DNA from: a bacterium
GTDB taxonomy: Bacteria; Hinthialibacterota; Hinthialibacteria; OLB16
Direction of reading: 5' to 3'
Assembly: GCA_022072055.1 (NCBI GenBank)
Contig: JAJVIK010000020.1
Span: 87,323-151,322, forward strand
DNA length: 64,000 nt
The notes under the pieces were generated by a model. That model saw only the letters and a list, made by a program, of their open reading frames with translations, had not been told where the DNA came from and did not search any database. Below, in pieces: positions 29,984-38,393 of this stretch. Numbering within the stretch: the stretch's first letter is position 1; each line of letters begins with the position of its first letter. A program made the position numbers and the translations under genes.

Positions 29984-30086
29984 GGGAAAATTCCAGGTCG
30001 CGGGTGATCTTGCCGAAAAAATCGCCCAATTGAAGCGGCGTGCTTGAGCCGCCAAAATGATCTCGCGCAAGGAGGCGCCATGGAGC

Positions 30087-30350
30087 ATGGGTGCATTGAC
30101 CATCGACATCCCCGAGCCGATCCAGAAATGGCTGGAGAGCCGTCTCGAAGGGAGTGAGTACAAGACCCCCGAGGAATATGTTCTTTCTCTGCTTCGCGAA
30201 GAACGGAAACGGAGCGCGGAAGAGCGTCTGGAGGAGTTGCTGCTGGAAGGGTTGGAGAGCGGGCCGCCGATTGAGTACACGGAGGAATCCTGGAGGAAGA
30301 AGAAAGATGCCTTGGCGGAACGTCTCCGAGCACCGGCGGGGCACAAGTGA
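30087..30350 (+). CDS. ParD-like antitoxin
   Basis: 87 residues from ATG 30087, which follows GGAGG by 11 bases; ATG 30057 would add ten residues. The N-terminus MGALTIDIPEPIQKWLESRL and the KTPEEYVLSLLREER segment are a ribbon-helix-helix ParD/CopG-type DNA-binding domain, and the charged C-terminal tail is the usual toxin-binding part. The stop overlaps the GTG of the following parE by two bases (GTGA), the standard antitoxin-toxin arrangement. It would neutralise ParE and repress the operon. Since the partner toxin is disrupted, the antitoxin may be a relic or may protect against other ParE proteins. Confidence 0.88.
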   Translation: MGALTIDIPEPIQKWLESRLEGSEYKTPEEYVLSLLREERKRSAEERLEELLLEGLESGPPIEYTEESWRKKKDALAERLRAPAGHK

Positions 30351-30687
30351 AGCGTGCTCTCATCGTACGGCCCGCGGCGGACGCGGATATCGATGATATC
30401 TTTGATTACATCCGCGCTGACCGTCCAAGCGCCGCCCTCAGATTCCTGGACAGCTTCTGGTCATCAGCGGAAGGAATTCGCGGGTTTCCGGAAATCGGGG
30501 TGTTAAGGTACAAAGGTACAAGGATCACCCTCAGATGAGAGATCTCCGTATGTTCGCAATTGAGCGATTTGAGAAATACCTGATCTTCTACCGTGTGACC
30601 GAGAGCGCCATCGAGGTTGTCCGTGTCCTGCACTCGGCACAAGATATCGAGGGGATATTAGTCCGCGATGAATCGCCGGGGGCATGA
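30347..30687 (+). pseudogene. parE-like toxin gene broken by an 8-bp tandem duplication
   Basis: From GTG 30347 the frame reads a RelE/ParE toxin start (PAADADIDDIFDYIRADRPS, then FPEIGVLRYK) but stops at 30538. The rest of the fold continues in another frame: RDLRMFAIERFEKYLIFYRV and then EVVRVLHSAQDIEGIL, ending at TGA 30685. The break is explained by AGGTACAA repeated exactly at 30506-30513 and 30514-30521. Removing one copy restores IGVLRYKDHPQMRDLRMF and a 110-residue protein, typical for ParE. As written, only a 63-residue fragment would be made. An assembly or sequencing error is possible and should be excluded. Confidence 0.9.
30506..30521 (+). repeat. 8-bp perfect tandem duplication inside parE
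   Basis: AGGTACAA occurs twice in direct succession. The extra eight bases shift the frame and split the toxin gene. Short tandem duplications arise by replication slippage and can revert the same way, so this could be a reversible off state. Confidence 0.92.
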
Positions 30688-30737
30688 CGATTCTCTGTTG
30701 GGTCGGGTCTGCCGGACAGCGCAAACGCCGCGTGGGA

Positions 30738-30753
30738 CAGGCTTCCTTGCCTG
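30738..30753. repeat. short palindromic intergenic repeat
   Basis: CAGGC (30738-30742), TTCCTT, GCCTG (30749-30753), between the broken parE and the convergent beta-helix gene. The wider context (GTGGGACAGGCTTCC) resembles an intergenic repeat I recall as frequent in Planctomycetes. It may act as a weak convergent stop. Confidence 0.4.
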
Positions 30754-30766
30754 CCGCTCCGTGGAT

Positions 30767-31993
30767 TTACTCCTTTCCCCAGTCCTGTTGGAACAGCAGC
30801 AGGTCCTTGGCGTCCACGCGGCCGTCGTCGTTGAGGTCTGCACTCCGGCCAGGGGTGGCGGTCGGAGTGGGAATCGAGGTTGGCGTCTCAGTTGGGGTCT
30901 CGGAGACTGTCGGAGTCGAAGTCGCCGAGGGGGTGGGGGATTTGTTGGGAGTCTTGGTCAGCGTCCGGGTTCGCGTGGGGGTGGGAATTTGGTCGAGTTG
31001 CAGTTCGAAGGCCCCCATGTCATAGGCGTTCTCACCATCCCGACCCACGCCGGGGATATCCACCGGACGAGGGTTGTGGGCGAGATCGAGGCTCGCCCCG
31101 ACTGTCGCGCTGTCCACACAAGGGGAATTCGACGACAGGCGGTAGGTTCCAGGGATGAATCTAGGACCAGAAGTGATGTTTCCAGTCCCTGGATAGAACG
31201 GGTACACATAGCTGTACTCCACAACCGGGACGCTCAGATAATCCAGGTCGCTCTCATCCCAAAGGATGCAGTTTCTCACCTCGCATCGTTGCTTGGCAAG
31301 GGCTTTTACTCCATCAACACCGTATTGTGTGTGAGTGACGTTGTCCATGATCGTACAGTTCTCCAGAATCAAGACATCACCCTGATGGTAGAGGGCGGCT
31401 CCGGCCACGGTGGGGGGGAAATAGTCTTCATTTCTGGCAATCAGGCAGTTCCGGATTTCAGCATTACCCGTCACAAAAACACCTGCTGTAGCAGAACTGG
31501 ATGAGTTAATATTGTCAACAATGGCACAATTCCTCACACAGGCTGTAAAAACAGAGTTGACTGCATACATCAGCAAGCCACCTAGCGTCCCCCCCCGTAT
31601 CGTAAAGCCATCTACCGTTCCCAAGTGGTCCATTGCGACCGTAAAATCCTCATCTCCCTCGAACGGCTCAGGGTCGGCGCATTGGATCGTCGTGACCCTG
31701 TTCCCCCAGTCGCGTTGGTCAAACTCATCGAGGCCTTCGTTTCCAGCGAATCCACCGAACAACATGCAGTGGGCGTTGACATCTACGGACTCCACGTATG
31801 TCCCTTGCTTGACCCAGATATGGTCCTCATGCGTGGCGGAGTCCACCGCCGCCTGAACGGTCCTGAAGGCTCGGCCCCAGGTGGCGCCGTCCGTGTTGTT
31901 CCCTGATTTCGCGACATGGATGGTTCGCGCCTGGCAAGCGAACGGGAGAACCAGGGTAAGGCCGCAAGCGAGAGAGAGAAGGCGGGAGCGCAT
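30767..31993 (-). CDS. secreted right-handed beta-helix protein with Pro/Thr linker and dockerin-like end
   Basis: 408 residues from ATG 31993 after GAAAGGGG. A signal peptide (LLSLACGLTLVLPFACQA) is followed by a DUF1565-like beta-helix start (TIHVAKSGNNTDGATWGRAF, RTVQAAVDSA) and repeated short strands such as VDGFTIRGG and AEIRNCLIARNED, typical of polygalacturonase-like or choice-of-anchor proteins. Near residue 330 a Pro/Thr/Ser linker of about 45 residues leads to ADLNDDGRVDAKDLLLFQQD, a single dockerin-type calcium loop, and the end WGKE. The linker and end recur in two neighbouring secreted proteins. Binding target is unknown. The longer ORF from 32371 crosses the divergent promoter region. 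Confidence 0.82.
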   Translation of the reverse strand: MRSRLLSLACGLTLVLPFACQARTIHVAKSGNNTDGATWGRAFRTVQAAVDSATHEDHIWVKQGTYVESVDVNAHCMLFGGFAGNEGLDEFDQRDWGNRVTTIQCADPEPFEGDEDFTVAMDHLGTVDGFTIRGGTLGGLLMYAVNSVFTACVRNCAIVDNINSSSSATAGVFVTGNAEIRNCLIARNEDYFPPTVAGAALYHQGDVLILENCTIMDNVTHTQYGVDGVKALAKQRCEVRNCILWDESDLDYLSVPVVEYSYVYPFYPGTGNITSGPRFIPGTYRLSSNSPCVDSATVGASLDLAHNPRPVDIPGVGRDGENAYDMGAFELQLDQIPTPTRTRTLTKTPNKSPTPSATSTPTVSETPTETPTSIPTPTATPGRSADLNDDGRVDAKDLLLFQQDWGKE

Positions 31994-32213
31994 GTCCGAA
32001 TCCCCTTTCTTTCGGAGTGGGCGGGTAGGTCCAAGAATGGTAGCAGAGATAGCGTGAGAGGGATATAGATTCCGAGCCGCGGCGAGGATTCGGAGCGGCT
32101 GTTGCCCCATGTTCCTCCAAGGAGAATGGAGGGCTATGATGAGGGAGGTCTGATCTCCAGCTATGGAGCCGTGGACTTGTAGTCCCCCGCCCTGACTGAA
32201 AGGAGATTCAGCG

Positions 32214-33926
32214 GTGTCCACCATACTCCCCACCCCTCTGCACCAGGAAATCGCCTGTCCCAAGGTGCGTCTTGCCATCCGGTCCGTTCTACTCTTGATA
32301 CTGTGCGGACTGCCGGGGCCGAACCCGGCCTGGGCGCAAGCGGTCCAGACCCTTCTGGAAATCAGCTCCACGATCCCCGAACAATCACACCAGTTCTCCG
32401 GGGGGTCCCGCCAGGTTGTGAATTATGGTCCGATCGCGGTACCCCGCTCCGGACGTCTCCGCTTCATTGTCACCTCCACTCCCAACATCCGTCAGGAGGT
32501 GGAGAACCTCGAGCGTCATGACTCCACGGTCCAGACAATCAGCTTCAACGGGCAGCAGATCTCCCTGCGCCCGGATTACCCGGACTGCAATCCGCCCGGG
32601 AGCAACCCGGCGATCTGCTCCTCGATCTGGGATCCCCCCACGGGAGGAAGTCTCACCGTGGAACTGCTGGGACCGGCGGTCTACAACATCTTCGGTGAGT
32701 TTGTGGGGCATGTCGCCCAGAACTACACGCTCCAAGTGCTGTTCCAGCCGGGGCCGGATGTGACCCAAGTGGAGCCCAACACCGGGTCCGCGGCGGGTTG
32801 GGATCCGGTCACTGTGAGAGGAGATTACTTCGCCGAAAACGCGGTGGTGCTGTTCGGTGGGACCGCCGCCACCGAAACGATCCGAGTGAGCGCTCAGGAG
32901 ATCCTCTGCAGGGTCCCCGCGGGGGTGCCTGGCGCGACGGATGTCTTGGTGTTGAATCCGGACCCCGAACTGGCACCCTGGAACTTCGGGCGACCCTATG
33001 GGCTTTTCGGGGAACTCCCGGGCGGTTTCACCTATGTGAGTCCGGGGCCGCCGCCCGCGCTAGAGGTCGAGGAGTTGCAGACCACCTATTCCGGGGTCTT
33101 TCCCGCGCAGCGGAGCTTTGTGTTCGATGGCCATCAGCAGTTCGCCGAATTCGACTTCTCGATCCCCGGCCCGGGTCAGCTCCGCTGGGAGGCATGGGCC
33201 TTTCTCCCCATCCTCAATCCGGTCTTCGGGCCTCCGGGCGACCCCCACAATTTCGAGGCGTTCAATGACAGCAGCGCGGTCCGTGGGTTTGTGCGCGGCG
33301 ACGCTCAGGTGGCTCCCACGAATGTCTTTTGCACGAGCCTGACCTATCTCTACGGGCCGGTGATCTGCAACTCGACGCAGATTGTGGATGCCGCCGGGGC
33401 GGGCGCGGGACACTTCACTCTTTCCGGGCCGGCCTCGTTCAGCGCGCTCGACTTTTCGTTTCTGGGCGCGCCAAGGCAGGACTGGACCCTGGCCCTCTGG
33501 TTCGCGCACCAACCGGTGGTCACCCAAGTGGAGCCCGCGATGGGGTCCCCTTTGGGGGGAACCCCGGTCACCGTGCACGGGGCCCACTTCGGAACCGGCG
33601 CCCGTGTTCGATTCGGAAACACGGCTGCCACGGGGGTGGCCATTGTGGATGAAAACACCATCCAATGTGTTTCCCCTCCCGGGGGTCCGGGAGCGGTGAA
33701 TGTGTCCGTGGTGGTGCTGACCAACCTGGCGGGGACTCTTGAGAATGGGTTCGAGTATGGGGAGCCTGAACCGACCCCTTCTCCCACCCAGGATTTCGAC
33801 GAGGTGGATGACCAGAAGATCAACGCCCAAGACCTCTTGGCGTTGCTGATCCGGATTCTGAACGATGAGTATTTCAGGCAGATCCTATTTGATTTCGCGC
33901 GGCAGTGGGGCAAGAACGTGGACTAG
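32214..33926 (+). CDS. secreted IPT/TIG-domain protein with unusual C-terminal module
   Basis: 570 residues from GTG 32214 (AAGGAG eight bases upstream). A signal peptide (IRSVLLLILCGLPGPNPAWA) precedes an N-terminal beta domain, then two IPT/TIG immunoglobulin-like domains beginning PDVTQVEPNTGSAAGWDPVT and PVVTQVEPAMGSPLGGTPVT, each ending with a VPAG or SPPGG turn. Between them is a second beta domain similar in layout to the first. A short PTPSPTQ linker leads to INAQDLLALLIRILNDEYFR followed by QILFDFARQWGK, an end shared in outline with the FG-GAP protein. TIG domains bind carbohydrate or protein in surface proteins. It is divergent from the beta-helix gene. Confidence 0.82.
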   Translation: MSTILPTPLHQEIACPKVRLAIRSVLLLILCGLPGPNPAWAQAVQTLLEISSTIPEQSHQFSGGSRQVVNYGPIAVPRSGRLRFIVTSTPNIRQEVENLERHDSTVQTISFNGQQISLRPDYPDCNPPGSNPAICSSIWDPPTGGSLTVELLGPAVYNIFGEFVGHVAQNYTLQVLFQPGPDVTQVEPNTGSAAGWDPVTVRGDYFAENAVVLFGGTAATETIRVSAQEILCRVPAGVPGATDVLVLNPDPELAPWNFGRPYGLFGELPGGFTYVSPGPPPALEVEELQTTYSGVFPAQRSFVFDGHQQFAEFDFSIPGPGQLRWEAWAFLPILNPVFGPPGDPHNFEAFNDSSAVRGFVRGDAQVAPTNVFCTSLTYLYGPVICNSTQIVDAAGAGAGHFTLSGPASFSALDFSFLGAPRQDWTLALWFAHQPVVTQVEPAMGSPLGGTPVTVHGAHFGTGARVRFGNTAATGVAIVDENTIQCVSPPGGPGAVNVSVVVLTNLAGTLENGFEYGEPEPTPSPTQDFDEVDDQKINAQDLLALLIRILNDEYFRQILFDFARQWGKNVD

Positions 33927-33949
33927 AGCGGTTAACGTTATCGTGTGGC

Positions 33950-33966
33950 GCCTGGGAGGGCCAGGC
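33950..33966. terminator. small hairpin between convergent TIG and oppF genes
   Basis: GCCTGG (33950-33955), GAGGG, CCAGGC (33961-33966), directly abutting the oppF stop codon. Without a T tract it is only a weak candidate for a bidirectional stop. Confidence 0.35.
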
Positions 33967-35016
33967 TCAGTCGTGGCAGGTCTTACGGGGGGAGTCCGGA
34001 TGGGTCACGAGGTGACAGGCCACTTGGTGGCCTCCGCCCACATCGGTGAGCGGCGGGGTTTCGGTCCGGCAAGGGTCGAAACAGTATTTGCAGCGCGGGT
34101 GAAAGGAGCAACCCGGCGGAGGATTGATCGGGCTGGGCACATCCCCCTCAAGCAATTGGCGCTCGCGCCGGACGGAAGGGTCTGGGATCGGGGCGGCCTC
34201 CAGCAGCGCCTCGGTGTAGGGGTGCAGTGGGCGTTTGTAGATTTCGTCCTTGTCGGCCACCTCGACCAGCTTCCCAAGGTACATGATCGCCACCCGGTTG
34301 CTGATGTGCTCCACGACGGATAGGGCGTGCGAGATGAACAAGTACGAAAGCCCGCGCTTTCTCCGGAGGTCCATGAGCAGGTTGATGACCTGGGCCTGGA
34401 CCGAGACATCCAACGCGCTCACCGCCTCATCGCAGATGATCAGTTTCGGCTCGACCGTGAGCGCGCGGGCAATCCCGATCCGCTGGCGTTGTCCGCCGCT
34501 GAACTCGTGCGGGTAACGGTCGAGGTGGGTCGAGGAGAGTCCGACCTCCTCCAGCAAGCCGACCACCCGGTCGCGGCGCTCCTTGCGGTTCTTGCAGATC
34601 CCGAAAATCTTGAGCGGCTCCATCAGGGCGCCGGCGACAGTGAGCCGCGGATTGAGCGAGGAGAACGGGTCTTGGAAGATGATTTGAAGGTGCTTGCGGT
34701 AGGGGCGCATTTCGCGCTGCGAAAGGGTGAGCAGGTTGGGAGAGTTCTCGAAGCGAGCCTCCCCCTCGGCCCCATCGAGAAGTCGCAGAAGGGCGCGCCC
34801 GACAGTGGTCTTGCCGCAGCCGCTTTCGCCCGCGAGCCCCAGGGTCTCCCCGGGGTGGATCTCGAAGGACACGCCATCGACGGCGCGGACATGACCGGTG
34901 ACCCGCGAAAACACCCCCGAACGAATCGGGAAGTGCATCTTGAGGTTACGCACGGAGAGAAGCGGCTTTTGCTCGCTTCCCGACACCGATGAGTTTTGGG
35001 GATCCGCCACGGTCAA
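33967..35016 (-). CDS. oligopeptide/dipeptide ABC transporter ATP-binding protein, OppF/DppF type
   Basis: 349 residues. Walker [17 protein letters not shown]-loop [14 protein letters not shown], signature [14 protein letters not shown], Walker [15 protein letters not shown] and the H-loop His in [12 protein letters not shown] are all intact. The C-terminal oligo_HPY module ([31 protein letters not shown]) with its four Cys is diagnostic of peptide importers. No OppB, OppC, OppD or binding-protein gene lies nearby, so it is an orphan here and must work with permeases encoded elsewhere. The start codon is TTG at 35016 or GTG at 35010; neither has a strong ribosome site. Confidence 0.92.
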   Translation of the reverse strand: MTVADPQNSSVSGSEQKPLLSVRNLKMHFPIRSGVFSRVTGHVRAVDGVSFEIHPGETLGLAGESGCGKTTVGRALLRLLDGAEGEARFENSPNLLTLSQREMRPYRKHLQIIFQDPFSSLNPRLTVAGALMEPLKIFGICKNRKERRDRVVGLLEEVGLSSTHLDRYPHEFSGGQRQRIGIARALTVEPKLIICDEAVSALDVSVQAQVINLLMDLRRKRGLSYLFISHALSVVEHISNRVAIMYLGKLVEVADKDEIYKRPLHPYTEALLEAAPIPDPSVRRERQLLEGDVPSPINPPPGCSFHPRCKYCFDPCRTETPPLTDVGGGHQVACHLVTHPDSPRKTCHD

Positions 35017-35137
35017 TACACAGCCTGTCCGGGTTTTGGTAGGATTGGAGCGGATAGTAACCCACGGGACACAAATTCCAAGGGCAATCCCTTCCCTCGC
35101 CGGGCGCGCCGCGCGGCACGAGGGGCGTTCGGCGAAA

Positions 35138-35989
35138 ATGCGGACTATTCTCCGATATCAGATATGGATCCTCCCGGCGCTGCTGGCGTGCGCGACCCAA
35201 CCAGGGACCGGTTGGGGACAGAGTCGAGTGCGCCTCGACCTGGAGAGCTTCCGGACCGAGGTGTCCCCAAGCGCCCCGGATCAGGATGCTCTGTTCCTGA
35301 AAGACCTCATTCCGGCGCTGGCTCGGCGGATGTTCCCCCCGGGATCGGCTGGGTCCCAGATGGAACCGCAGACCATCGATGTGGGGGTGGAGCGCGAATC
35401 CCGACCCGAGGAGACCCCCAGGAAAGGGGTTCGAATTGTTCAAAGCGCTCGATACAAGCTCGATATCCGGGGAAACCAGTATTTGGCGGCGGCGGAAAAC
35501 TTCCTTTCCTGGCGGAAGGCTTTTGAAACGAGTTGGATCGAAGCCGCCAGCGGTGAGATCACCGCCGCCTCGAAAACCCCGCTCGCGCTGATCTTTGAGG
35601 ACTCAGGCCTTTCCAAGCGCGAGAAAATTGTCCGTATCCTTCAGCTTCAAGCGCACGCGGGGGCGACCTACTCTCCCCCGCCGACCCCGCACCCAGAATT
35701 CTGGCCGGTTTCAAAGATCATTGAGATGCCGGAGATCCACGCCAGGGTGCAATTCAACCCGCGCGGCGGAAAGGTGACAATTCTGGAGGCGGAAACCGGA
35801 CGCGCCTGGGTGATTCCGTTTAACCCGACGGACGATCCGATTCGGTGGATGCGTGATTTACGGGTGTGGGCGGAGGGGAACGGTCTTTCCCGCGCGGTGG
35901 AGCGAATGCGCGCGGTGGCGCTGGGGAAGGAAAAGGAGACATCGCGAACCCTGGCTCCTTTTCAAGGAGAGTCCAGAGGATCCAGGTGA
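35138..35989 (+). CDS. exported protein of unknown function
   Basis: 283 residues from ATG 35138. Residues 1-27 (RTILRYQIWILPALLACATQ) look like a signal peptide, with Cys17 before the cleavage region but no proper lipobox. The body is charged, with features such as VRIVQSARYKLDIRGNQYLA and RWMRDLRVWAEGNGLSRAV, and contains no known domain that I recognise. It lies upstream of the FG-GAP gene in the same direction, so the two may be co-transcribed. A longer ORF from 34898 runs antisense through oppF and lacks a signal sequence. Confidence 0.62.
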   Translation: MRTILRYQIWILPALLACATQPGTGWGQSRVRLDLESFRTEVSPSAPDQDALFLKDLIPALARRMFPPGSAGSQMEPQTIDVGVERESRPEETPRKGVRIVQSARYKLDIRGNQYLAAAENFLSWRKAFETSWIEAASGEITAASKTPLALIFEDSGLSKREKIVRILQLQAHAGATYSPPPTPHPEFWPVSKIIEMPEIHARVQFNPRGGKVTILEAETGRAWVIPFNPTDDPIRWMRDLRVWAEGNGLSRAVERMRAVALGKEKETSRTLAPFQGESRGSR

Positions 35990-36015
35990 ATAAACCAGCT
36001 CGGAACGGGGGCAGG

Positions 36016-38361
36016 ATGGAGGGGCTCATCTCACATTCATCGATCAGGCCATGGACTCCAGGATCACGGGAACCGGATCATGGCCAGCTCTTCATCACGA
36101 AAGATGGAGCGGGGACCTCCGAGCGTCGGGGCGTGATTGCGGTCATCTGCGTGCTCACGGCGCTTATCAACCTTCAGGCGCATAGCGCCACTGTGGTGCT
36201 GACCTCGCGCCACGGCCAAAAAGATGGCAACTTTGGCTATTCCGTGTCGGGAATCCCCGACGTCAACGGAGATGCCCGGGGAGATGTTGTGGTCGGTGCG
36301 CCCTTCGAGGATGTAGTCTCTGTCGTGGCTGGCCGTGCATATGTGTTCGATGGAGCAAACGGCATTTGGCTTAGGACGCTGAGGTCTCCGGGAAATGAGC
36401 CGTTCGGTTTATTTGGCGCATCCGTCGCAGGAATCCCTGATGCCAACGCGAACGGTCAAGGAAACGTCATCGTGGGCGCTCCCGAAGAAGATCCCGATTC
36501 CAGTCCCGAGAGAGCCGGCCGCGCTTATATCTTCGATGGAACCAGTGGCTTACTAATCTACACTTTGGTCTCGCCGAACGAAATAAGCGTTGGTCGGTTC
36601 GGGTCCTGTGTCTCAGGTGTTCCCGATGTCAATGGAGATGGTCGTGGTGACGTCGTCGTGGGCGCTGATTCCGAGGAAGTGGAGACCTTTCAGTCGGTCG
36701 GATTAGCCGGACGGGCATATATCTTTGATGGTGTCACCGGGAACCTGCTGCACACACTTGTCTCTCCAAACGCCTCATTTGGCGGTCATTTTGGTTACTC
36801 CGTATCTGGGATTCCAGATGTCAACGGCGATGGACGGGGGGATGTCGTGGTGAGCGCTGTCGAGGAGGATGATTTGACAGCAACGATATCTGGGCGGGCG
36901 TATATTTTCAGTGGGGCCAGTGGGAACCTACTCCGATCCTTGACTTCACCGGCTCCCGAATTCTACGGGAGATTCGGAGAGTCCGTCTCGGGCGTACCGG
37001 ATCTAAGCGGCGATGGACGAGGAGACGTTGTGGTGGGGGCCCCGCGAGAGGAAACCGGCGCCAGTCCCGCCAATTCCGGCCGCGCCCACATCTTCAATGG
37101 AGCCACCGGAAATCTCCTCCGCACGCTTGCTTCGCCCGATGAGGGGGAATTCGGAGGCTTCGGTGAGTCCGTGGGGGGTGTTGCCGACATCAATGGTGAT
37201 GGTCTGGGGGATGTCGTCGTGGGCACGCTTGGGATGGATACCGTAGGCCACCCAGTCAATATCGAAGGGGCTTATGTTTTCGACGGCTCCACAGGTGGTC
37301 TGCTGCAATCGCTGGTGTCACCAAACGCTGAGGGTTTTGGCCAGTTCGGGGTGGCGGTGTCGGGCGTTCCGGACGTAAACGGTGACGGTCGGGGGGATAT
37401 TGTCGTGGGCGCGCCGGAAGAAGACCCCGGATTCAGTCCGGAGGGTGTGGGACGAGCTTATGTCTTTTACGACGGGGATATCCCAACACCAATCCCCACG
37501 GCCACATCCTCTTCCACCCTAACGCCGACCGCCACACCCACCGTCACTCAATCAGACACGCAGACCATCACCGAGACTCCGACCGAAACGGGCACGCCCA
37601 CAATAACCCCGACCCACACGGAGACTGGCACGCGGACTGAAACTCCTTCCCAAACAGAGACGTTTACAGAAACCCCTGTGCTCACCTCCACACTCACCCG
37701 AACACCTGAACCCACGGAGACCGAAACCCCCACCTCCTCGGAGACCGAAAGCCCCTTGCTGACACACACCTCAACGCCCACGAATTCTATCTCCCCGACT
37801 CTTACTCAGTCCCACACTCCCTCCGCGACACCAACGTCAACATCCAATCTCGATGTGGCCGACGCCGTGGACGCCACGCAGATTCATTGGAGTTCCATGG
37901 GGAACGCGGGATGGTTCCGTCAGTCTGTCGTTACTCACGATGGGGTTGACGCCGCCCAAAGCGGACGCATTGGGCACGGACAAACCACCATCCTCGCCGC
38001 CAGTGTGATCGGCCAAGGAACACTCACTTTCTGGTGGTCGGTGTCCTCGGAACCGGGTTTTGACACTCTACGCTTTCGGATCGACGGGCAAGTTCAGGAT
38101 TCCATCTCGGGCCTGAGTGGGTGGATACGGAAGGTGTTTGCGGCGCCTGCGGGCAGCCATCTCTTTGAGTGGGTGTATGCGAAAGATGGGAGTCGCTCTC
38201 TCAACAGTGATGCGGGGTGGGTGGACCAAGTGATGTGGGAGACTTCCGAAACCGGACTTGATGCAACCGGTCTCCTAGTGCTGCTTAGCCGAATGCACAC
38301 GGGTGATGCGGATTTCCGAGATCTCTTCGACGCAAGCCGAAGGTGGATGAAGCTCCAATAA
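36016..38361 (+). CDS. secreted FG-GAP beta-propeller protein with Pro/Thr linker
   Basis: About 781 residues. After a long N-terminal region with a hydrophobic signal (RRGVIAVICVLTALINLQAH), seven FG-GAP repeats of about 60-65 residues follow, each with a pattern like FGYSVSGIPDVNGDARGDVV, i.e. a calcium loop as in integrin alpha chains; seven blades make one propeller. A Thr/Pro/Glu linker of about 110 residues follows, then a beta domain (WFRQSVVTHDGVDAAQSG, GTLTFWWSVSSEPGFDTLRF, SDAGWVDQVMW) found in many environmental surface proteins. The end LDATGLLVLLSRM...LFDASRRWMK resembles the TIG protein end. The start is uncertain; GTG 35986 is an alternative overlapping the previous stop. Confidence 0.82.
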   Translation: MEGLISHSSIRPWTPGSREPDHGQLFITKDGAGTSERRGVIAVICVLTALINLQAHSATVVLTSRHGQKDGNFGYSVSGIPDVNGDARGDVVVGAPFEDVVSVVAGRAYVFDGANGIWLRTLRSPGNEPFGLFGASVAGIPDANANGQGNVIVGAPEEDPDSSPERAGRAYIFDGTSGLLIYTLVSPNEISVGRFGSCVSGVPDVNGDGRGDVVVGADSEEVETFQSVGLAGRAYIFDGVTGNLLHTLVSPNASFGGHFGYSVSGIPDVNGDGRGDVVVSAVEEDDLTATISGRAYIFSGASGNLLRSLTSPAPEFYGRFGESVSGVPDLSGDGRGDVVVGAPREETGASPANSGRAHIFNGATGNLLRTLASPDEGEFGGFGESVGGVADINGDGLGDVVVGTLGMDTVGHPVNIEGAYVFDGSTGGLLQSLVSPNAEGFGQFGVAVSGVPDVNGDGRGDIVVGAPEEDPGFSPEGVGRAYVFYDGDIPTPIPTATSSSTLTPTATPTVTQSDTQTITETPTETGTPTITPTHTETGTRTETPSQTETFTETPVLTSTLTRTPEPTETETPTSSETESPLLTHTSTPTNSISPTLTQSHTPSATPTSTSNLDVADAVDATQIHWSSMGNAGWFRQSVVTHDGVDAAQSGRIGHGQTTILAASVIGQGTLTFWWSVSSEPGFDTLRFRIDGQVQDSISGLSGWIRKVFAAPAGSHLFEWVYAKDGSRSLNSDAGWVDQVMWETSETGLDATGLLVLLSRMHTGDADFRDLFDASRRWMKLQ

Positions 38362-38393
38362 TCGCAGGGGATCCAACACACAAACTCTTCCCA

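Noticed and set aside
33967-35016. A complete peptide-uptake ABC operon
   Set aside because: Only the OppF-type ATPase is present; flanking genes are surface proteins with no permease or binding protein.
37480-37860. Thr/Pro coding repeats in the FG-GAP gene as a possible repeat array
   Set aside because: They are irregular codon-level repeats in a linker, not equal spacers and repeats, so not a CRISPR.
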